DNA from: an uncultured Prevotella sp.
GTDB lineage: Bacteria; Bacteroidota; Bacteroidia; Bacteroidales; Bacteroidaceae
DNA: 64,000 nt
Direction of reading: 5' to 3'
NCBI GenBank assembly: GCA_900540375.1
Contig: UQFS01000013.1
Coordinates: forward strand, 21,062-85,061
Within the stretch, counting starts at the first letter, position 1. Every line of letters begins with the position of its first letter. The notes under the pieces were generated by a model that was not told where the DNA came from, did no database searches, and saw only the letters and a program-made list of their open reading frames with translations. This document shows, in pieces, positions 59,942 through 64,000 of the stretch. The position numbers and the translations under genes were made by a program.

Positions 59942-61920
59942 AAACAATCAAATTACATTCCATCACACTCATCAACTGGCGTGGCGAGAAGAAGCGCACG
60001 ACCACCTTCAACGACAACGCGCCTACCTACATACTTGGTACCAATGGCCTTGGCAAGTCCCGGCATTTCGATGCCTTCTGCTGGCTCCTGTTCGGTAAGG
60101 ACAGCCACGACCGTAAAGACTACGAGCTGCGCACCTACGACGCCAATCACCAGCCACTCCATCATTGCGAGTGCTCCGTTGAGGCTGTTATCAGCGTCGA
60201 TGGCACTGAGTACACTATCAAGCGTGAGTACAAGGAGCAGTGGATGAAGCCACGCGGACAGGTCGAAGAGGTGTTCAAGGGCAATATAACTGAGTGCACT
60301 TGGAACGGTGTTCCAGTTAAGGTCAGCGACTTCCAAAAGCGCATTGCGGAAAACATCATCGACGAAACGGTATTCAAGATGATAACTAACCCTCACTTCT
60401 TTGCCGAGAAGATGAAGTGGCAGCTGCAGCGTGAGACGCTCCTGCAGATGGCGGGTGCCAAGACCGACGAGGAAATTGCGGCCGACAACGCCGACTTCAA
60501 GGCGCTGCTCGACCACCTCAACGGCAAGTCCCTCTCCGACTTCCGGAAAGAGCTTGCGGCAGAGAAGAAACGGCTAAAGGCTGAGAAGGACGACATAGAG
60601 CCGCGTATCGACCAGACACAAAAACTCATGCCCGAAGCCGAGGACTGGGACGCATTGCAGTATGAGAAGGACGATGCACAGAAACAGCTGCAAGACATTC
60701 AGCACCAACTCGACAACAGTGCCGACCGTGACAAGGCACAGCTTGATAAGGTGCGCCAGCTTAACAAGCGTATCAGCGACTTCAAGGACAAACAGGATGA
60801 ACTCTGCCGGCAGCACCGTCTTGACACAGAGAAAGAAGCAGCTCATAAGAACGAGGCTCGACGCAACATCGAGCAGAAATGCAAGGAGATTTCTACAAGC
60901 AGGTCTGAAAACAATATCGATATCGCGCACGCCAAGGAGCGCATGGAATACCTACACCGTGAGATTGACAACCTTGCGCCACAGCTGGAACAACTGCGCA
61001 AGGACTGGTACAGCATCAGCGCTATGCAGTACAACGGCTCCGACATCTGCCCTCACTGCGGTCAGCGTCTGCCTGAGAGCATGATCGCAGATGCAAAGAG
61101 CAGCTTCGAGGAACACCGCAAGAAACTCTTGCAGCAGAACAGTGAGCGTGGTAAGTCCTTATCATCGCAGCAGAAGTCTTTCATGACTGAGCTTAACGAG
61201 AAGTCAAAGGCGTTAAAGGTTCTGCAAGACAACGACGCTGAATATGACAAGCAGCTAAAGGACCTGTACAACCAGCTCGCCAAGCACCCGGCTGTAAAGC
61301 CTGCCGAGTTCAACAACGAGGACGTTCCCGGATGGTCTGATATGGAGAAGGACATTCAGGAACTCGAAAAGGAAGTCGAGGCGCTTTCTACTCCACAGGA
61401 CGAGAACGCTGCCAAGACGGTTCTCTGCCAGAAGCGTGACAACCTGCAGAAGACTATCAACGACTTGCAGGCACGCTTGATGAAGCGTTCACAGATTGAC
61501 ACCGGCAAGGAAGAGATAAAGAAGCTTCAGGCACGGGGAAAAGAGTTGGCTCAGCTCATTGCTGACATCGAGCAACGGGAGTACACAGCCGCTCAATTCT
61601 CCAAGAAGCGCATTGAGGATTGCGAGGCGCGCATCAACAGCATGTTCCGGCTCGTCCGCTTCCAGCTCTTCGACTACACACAGGACGGCAACGAGTTCGA
61701 AACCTGCATGCCAATCGTCAACGGCGTGCCTTACGCCGTCGCCAACACGGCAAGCCAGCTCAACGCCGGACTCGACATCATCAACACGCTGTGCCATTTC
61801 AATAAAGTCTCGGCTCCCATTTTCTGTGATGGGGCTGAAAGCGTCAACAACTTCATCCCCACCAACTCGCAGATGATATTCCTTAGCGTGACAACAGACA
61901 AACAGTTAGTAATCAAATAA
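59938..61920 (+). CDS. SbcC/Rad50-like phage ATPase with zinc hook
   Basis: The 660-residue protein has an ABC-type split ATPase: N-terminal Walker A GTNGLGKS (34-41) and a C-terminal half with QLNAGLDIINTL (signature-like) and IFCDGAESV, Asp631 in the Walker B position. Two long coiled-coil arms (about 190-360 and 385-560) flank CPHCGQRLP, a zinc-hook with Cys371 and Cys374. The Walker B region has D-G-A-E instead of the usual D-E, a form common in phage members. SbcC normally works with the nuclease SbcD; no SbcD gene is present. It is followed by the Bet annealase and an MBL hydrolase. Confidence 0.88.
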   Translation: MKTIKLHSITLINWRGEKKRTTTFNDNAPTYILGTNGLGKSRHFDAFCWLLFGKDSHDRKDYELRTYDANHQPLHHCECSVEAVISVDGTEYTIKREYKEQWMKPRGQVEEVFKGNITECTWNGVPVKVSDFQKRIAENIIDETVFKMITNPHFFAEKMKWQLQRETLLQMAGAKTDEEIAADNADFKALLDHLNGKSLSDFRKELAAEKKRLKAEKDDIEPRIDQTQKLMPEAEDWDALQYEKDDAQKQLQDIQHQLDNSADRDKAQLDKVRQLNKRISDFKDKQDELCRQHRLDTEKEAAHKNEARRNIEQKCKEISTSRSENNIDIAHAKERMEYLHREIDNLAPQLEQLRKDWYSISAMQYNGSDICPHCGQRLPESMIADAKSSFEEHRKKLLQQNSERGKSLSSQQKSFMTELNEKSKALKVLQDNDAEYDKQLKDLYNQLAKHPAVKPAEFNNEDVPGWSDMEKDIQELEKEVEALSTPQDENAAKTVLCQKRDNLQKTINDLQARLMKRSQIDTGKEEIKKLQARGKELAQLIADIEQREYTAAQFSKKRIEDCEARINSMFRLVRFQLFDYTQDGNEFETCMPIVNGVPYAVANTASQLNAGLDIINTLCHFNKVSAPIFCDGAESVNNFIPTNSQMIFLSVTTDKQLVIK

Positions 61921-61932
61921 AAATCATTTATT

Positions 61933-62763
61933 ATGGACAACAACAAGCAAAACACTGAAGTAGCAACTCAGGGCACAATCGCCGACCGCATGGTAGTCAA
62001 CATCAAAGGCCCGGACGGCAAGGACGTGAAAATCACTAAGAAGATCCTCAACGACACTATCTGTCGGGGTATGCAAATCTCCGACTCCGACATGGTGCAG
62101 TTCCTAACGCTCTGTCAGGTCAACCAGCTCAACCCTTTCTTGCGCGAGGCTTATCTTGTCAAGTATGGCTCACAGCCTGCGCAGATGATAACGTCAAAAG
62201 ATGCGTTCATGAAACGCGCCGACCGCTGTCAGGACTTCGAGGGCATCGAGTCCGGGGTAATTGGAATGAACGAGCAAGACGTCATCAAGGACTTCGAGGG
62301 TTCTTTCCTGCCGCCCAAGTGGAAACTTATCGGAGGATGGGCTAAGGTCTACCGCCACGGACGCAAGCCATACGTGCAGCGTGTATCTATCTCGGAGTAC
62401 GACAAGAGTCAGTCCACATGGAAGCAGATACCGCTCACTATGATTAAGAAGGTGGCCGAGGTACAGGCTCTCCGCGAGGCTTTCCCCAACAACCTCTCAG
62501 GCATGTACGTCTCCAACGAGTTCAACGACAACCAGTATGTCGATGTAACCGACCAAGTAGCACACGAAATCGACCAGAACGCCAACAAGCAGAACATTGG
62601 CTTTGCTGAAGATGTTCCCGGTGAGGCTATCAAAGCCCCGGCAAACGTGGACATGGAGACTGGCGAGATACTCGACACTCAGCCTGCCAAGTCCGGCGAC
62701 AAGCCCGCTGCGAAAAAGCAGTCCGGCAACCTCTTCAACTCACAAGCAGGTCCCGGTTATTAA
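61933..62763 (+). CDS. Phage single-strand annealing protein, Bet/RecT type
   Basis: The 276-residue protein has the family core: VQFLTLCQVNQLNPFLREAYLVKYG, MITSKDAFMKRADRC, WAKVYRHGRKPYV and KKVAEVQALREAFPN. The C-terminal 60 residues are a charged, Pro/Lys-rich linker (to QSGNLFNSQAGPGY) that could contact host SSB or other partners. It anneals complementary single strands during phage recombination. It starts 12 bp after the SbcC-like gene. A stable hairpin separates it from the MBL gene. Confidence 0.9.
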   Translation: MDNNKQNTEVATQGTIADRMVVNIKGPDGKDVKITKKILNDTICRGMQISDSDMVQFLTLCQVNQLNPFLREAYLVKYGSQPAQMITSKDAFMKRADRCQDFEGIESGVIGMNEQDVIKDFEGSFLPPKWKLIGGWAKVYRHGRKPYVQRVSISEYDKSQSTWKQIPLTMIKKVAEVQALREAFPNNLSGMYVSNEFNDNQYVDVTDQVAHEIDQNANKQNIGFAEDVPGEAIKAPANVDMETGEILDTQPAKSGDKPAAKKQSGNLFNSQAGPGY

Positions 62764-62775
62764 TATCCCAACCGT

Positions 62776-62807
62776 TGTGTGCGGCGCTGCTCAGCAGCGT
62801 CCACACA
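62776..62807. other. Stable hairpin between the annealase and MBL genes
   Basis: TGTGTG (62776-62781) pairs with CACACA (62802-62807), and the inner stem includes CGCTGC (85-90) / GCAGCG (94-99) on a 3-nt loop. No U-run follows, so it may be a processing site within an operon. Confidence 0.55.
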
Positions 62808-62826
62808 CTTCAATAACGATTAATAG

Positions 62827-63570
62827 ATGAAACTCCGAGTTTTAGGCTCTTCTTCAAGCGGCAACAGCTACCTCTTCCAGTCCAGCACTGGAGAGGTGCT
62901 TGCACTGGAGGCGGGCATCAGGTTCGACAAAGTGAAGCAGGCTGTCAACTTCAACATAGACAACATCGTAGGCTGCTGCATCACGCATGAGCATGGCGAC
63001 CACGCAAAATATGCAAAGGACTTCATCGACGCTTACATACCCGTCTATATGTCCTCCGGCACATGCGAGGCTCTCCATCTGTCTCCGGCAAGCTGTGCAC
63101 GGTGCGTCAAGCCATTCACGGAACTAAGGATAGGCTCCTTCAGGGTCATGCCGTTCCCCGTGCAGCATGACGCGGCGGAGCCATTCGGGTGGCTCATCCA
63201 GCACCCGGAATGCGGCAACGTACTCTTCGCCACAGATACCTACTACATCAAGTACCGCTTCCCAAAGCTTAGCAACATCCTCATCGAGTGCAACTACCGT
63301 CTTGACCTGCTGCAACACAACGTACAGCGCGGAAGCATCGACCACAAGCGTTATGCACGCACAATCGAGTCCCACATGTCCTATGAAACATGCCTCTCGA
63401 CGCTGCTTGCAAACGACCTCTCTAAGGTCAACAACATTGTACTTATCCACCTGTCTGCCGACAATAGCAACGCACGTGAGTTCACCTATGGTATTGTAAA
63501 AGCAACCTGCAAGAATGTCATTGCTGCCAGTAGTGGAACAGAAATCGACTTCAACAAAACACCGTTTTAA
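62827..63570 (+). CDS. Phage MBL-fold hydrolase, YycJ-like
   Basis: A 247-residue metallo-beta-lactamase-fold protein with LGSSSSGNSYLFQS and the metal motif THEHGDH (His54, His56, Asp58, His59), then PVQHDAAEPFGW, FATDTYYIKY and MSYETCLSTL. It matches the chromosomal protein at 44390-45205 in its N-terminal block and metal motif but is otherwise diverged. In many phages an MBL protein of this type sits beside RecT, suggesting a nuclease or end-processing role in the recombination module. That role is inferred from neighbours. Confidence 0.85.
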   Translation: MKLRVLGSSSSGNSYLFQSSTGEVLALEAGIRFDKVKQAVNFNIDNIVGCCITHEHGDHAKYAKDFIDAYIPVYMSSGTCEALHLSPASCARCVKPFTELRIGSFRVMPFPVQHDAAEPFGWLIQHPECGNVLFATDTYYIKYRFPKLSNILIECNYRLDLLQHNVQRGSIDHKRYARTIESHMSYETCLSTLLANDLSKVNNIVLIHLSADNSNAREFTYGIVKATCKNVIAASSGTEIDFNKTPF

Positions 63571-63572
63571 TC

Positions 63573-64000
63573 ATGCCACAGCAGTTCATACACGTAAAGA
63601 TTGGTCTCACTGACGGCATCTATCCCGTCCGGGAATTCATCACCACGGGTCTCATGCACGATATGTACGAGTTTCAGCAAGATGAGCATACTATCGGATG
63701 GGTGCACAAGCGTTGGTGCGCGCCCGTCTCCGCACTGCAAGCTCCCAGTGGCAGCGTCCCGTGCCAAGGCTTACAAGCCGTGGATAGCGTCACCATCGAC
63801 TGGCGTTCATTCCTCAAAGCTCACTGGGACAGCGTGCACAACCGTTGCCAAGTTGAGCACCTCAACGAGTTCTACACCATCTTCCGCCGTGCTGCTGCAG
63901 CATACATCAACAAACAAAATCATGAGCAAGTTAAAGATAAAAGTAACCATCAACATGGAGCACATGAGCCGCGACGAGCAAATACGGTTCATCATACGTA
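63573..64000 (+). CDS. Phage protein, unknown, runs off the right edge
   Basis: The frame from ATG at 63573 is open for 142 codons to the window end. The first 115 residues look coding (FIHVKIGLTDGIYPVREF, then DWRSFLKAHWDSVHNRCQVEHL). Residues beyond about 120 (HHTV-type, His/Asn-rich) look less natural and overlap another open frame that begins at 63922. A stop may lie just beyond the edge, or a frameshift may separate the two. No family recognised. Confidence 0.55.
   Translation, partial: MPQQFIHVKIGLTDGIYPVREFITTGLMHDMYEFQQDEHTIGWVHKRWCAPVSALQAPSGSVPCQGLQAVDSVTIDWRSFLKAHWDSVHNRCQVEHLNEFYTIFRRAAAAYINKQNHEQVKDKSNHQHGAHEPRRANTVHHT
63922..64000 (+). CDS. Possible start of a following phage gene (partial)
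   Basis: A frame from ATG at 63922 encodes MSKLKIKVTINMEHMSRDEQ and continues to the edge. Its composition looks natural and it begins in a plausible place, but it would overlap the preceding frame by more than 70 bp. Only 26 codons are visible. Confidence 0.35.
   Translation, partial: MSKLKIKVTINMEHMSRDEQIRFIIR

Larger units (their letters stand above)
56118..64000. mobile_element. Early region of a prophage or related integrated element (both ends unresolved)
   Basis: The gene set is phage-like: leftward XRE repressor operon, divergent strong early promoter, very short tightly packed rightward genes, excisionase-like HTH, SbcC-like ATPase, Bet/RecT annealase and MBL hydrolase. No integrase, attachment-site repeat, terminase or structural gene is visible. 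The left border is set at the first XRE gene only for convenience and could lie in the repeat-rich spacer before it; the right end is outside the window. Confidence 0.75.

Noticed and set aside
56118..64000. Mu-like transposable prophage or conjugative element
   Set aside because: No transposase A/B pair, relaxase or tra genes are visible; the present genes only support a generic phage-like early region.

Overview
The window looks like chromosome of a Prevotella-type member of the Bacteroidetes (Bacteroidota). The evidence is the repeated TTTG-N19/20-TAnnTTTG promoters, a Rho with a long inserted N-terminal region, a TamL-type Omp85 lipoprotein, a DUF4835/PorD protein, DUF3127 and DUF4295 proteins, bifunctional HisB, and a MetH that lacks the activation domain. 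The genus is inferred from gene content, not from an rRNA gene (none is present).

Region 1 (1-5972, minus strand) is the least ordinary chromosomal locus: a four-gene cluster made of a vWA-like lipoprotein, a four-helix membrane protein, a tubulin/FtsZ-like GTPase and an actin/Hsp70-like ATPase that runs off the left edge. Region 2 (6115-9926) holds a TRIC/UPF0126 channel-like gene, a D-2-hydroxyacid dehydrogenase, rarA, and a long AT-rich spacer flanked by two mutually inverted arrays of an 8-bp repeat. Region 3 (9927-25794) is mostly housekeeping on the plus strand: rpsA, rho, tRNA-Lys, ftsY, rimO, an HU gene overlapping a second gene that joins an HU-like domain to a membrane segment and LysM, a DUF3127 gene on the other strand, dnaN, a DEDDh exonuclease, porD-like, recN, and a trypsin-fold/TPR protein whose nucleophile position is Cys.

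Region 4 (25818-32237, minus) is a probable operon: DUF4375, smpB, metH, map, tsaD, cinA/pncC. After a divergently placed lipoprotein and a repeat-bearing spacer come carB, carA and purF (minus, with a 4-bp overlap between purF and carA), an orphan Wza-like lipoprotein, uxaC, and on the plus strand ansA. Region 5 (43382-52738) has rpmB-rpmG-DUF4295, a YycJ-like metallo-hydrolase, tamL divergent from a nearly leaderless SpoU methyltransferase gene, a membrane protein, hisB, and sucCD. Region 6 (52870-55209) shows gene decay: a frameshifted flavin reductase gene and a nitroreductase stub downstream of an intact subtype-B-tannase-like esterase gene. It is followed by about 900 bp of repeat- and palindrome-rich DNA without a convincing gene.

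Region 7 (about 56118 to the right edge) looks like the early region of a prophage or related integrated element. It has an XRE repressor in a leftward operon with a membrane protein and a lipoprotein, a divergent early promoter, a run of very small genes including two related Cys-rich mini-proteins, an excisionase-like HTH protein, and a recombination module (SbcC-like ATPase with zinc hook, Bet/RecT annealase, MBL-fold hydrolase). No integrase, attachment site or structural genes are visible, so the element's extent and type are not established. All functions are assigned from sequence motifs and family knowledge without database searches.
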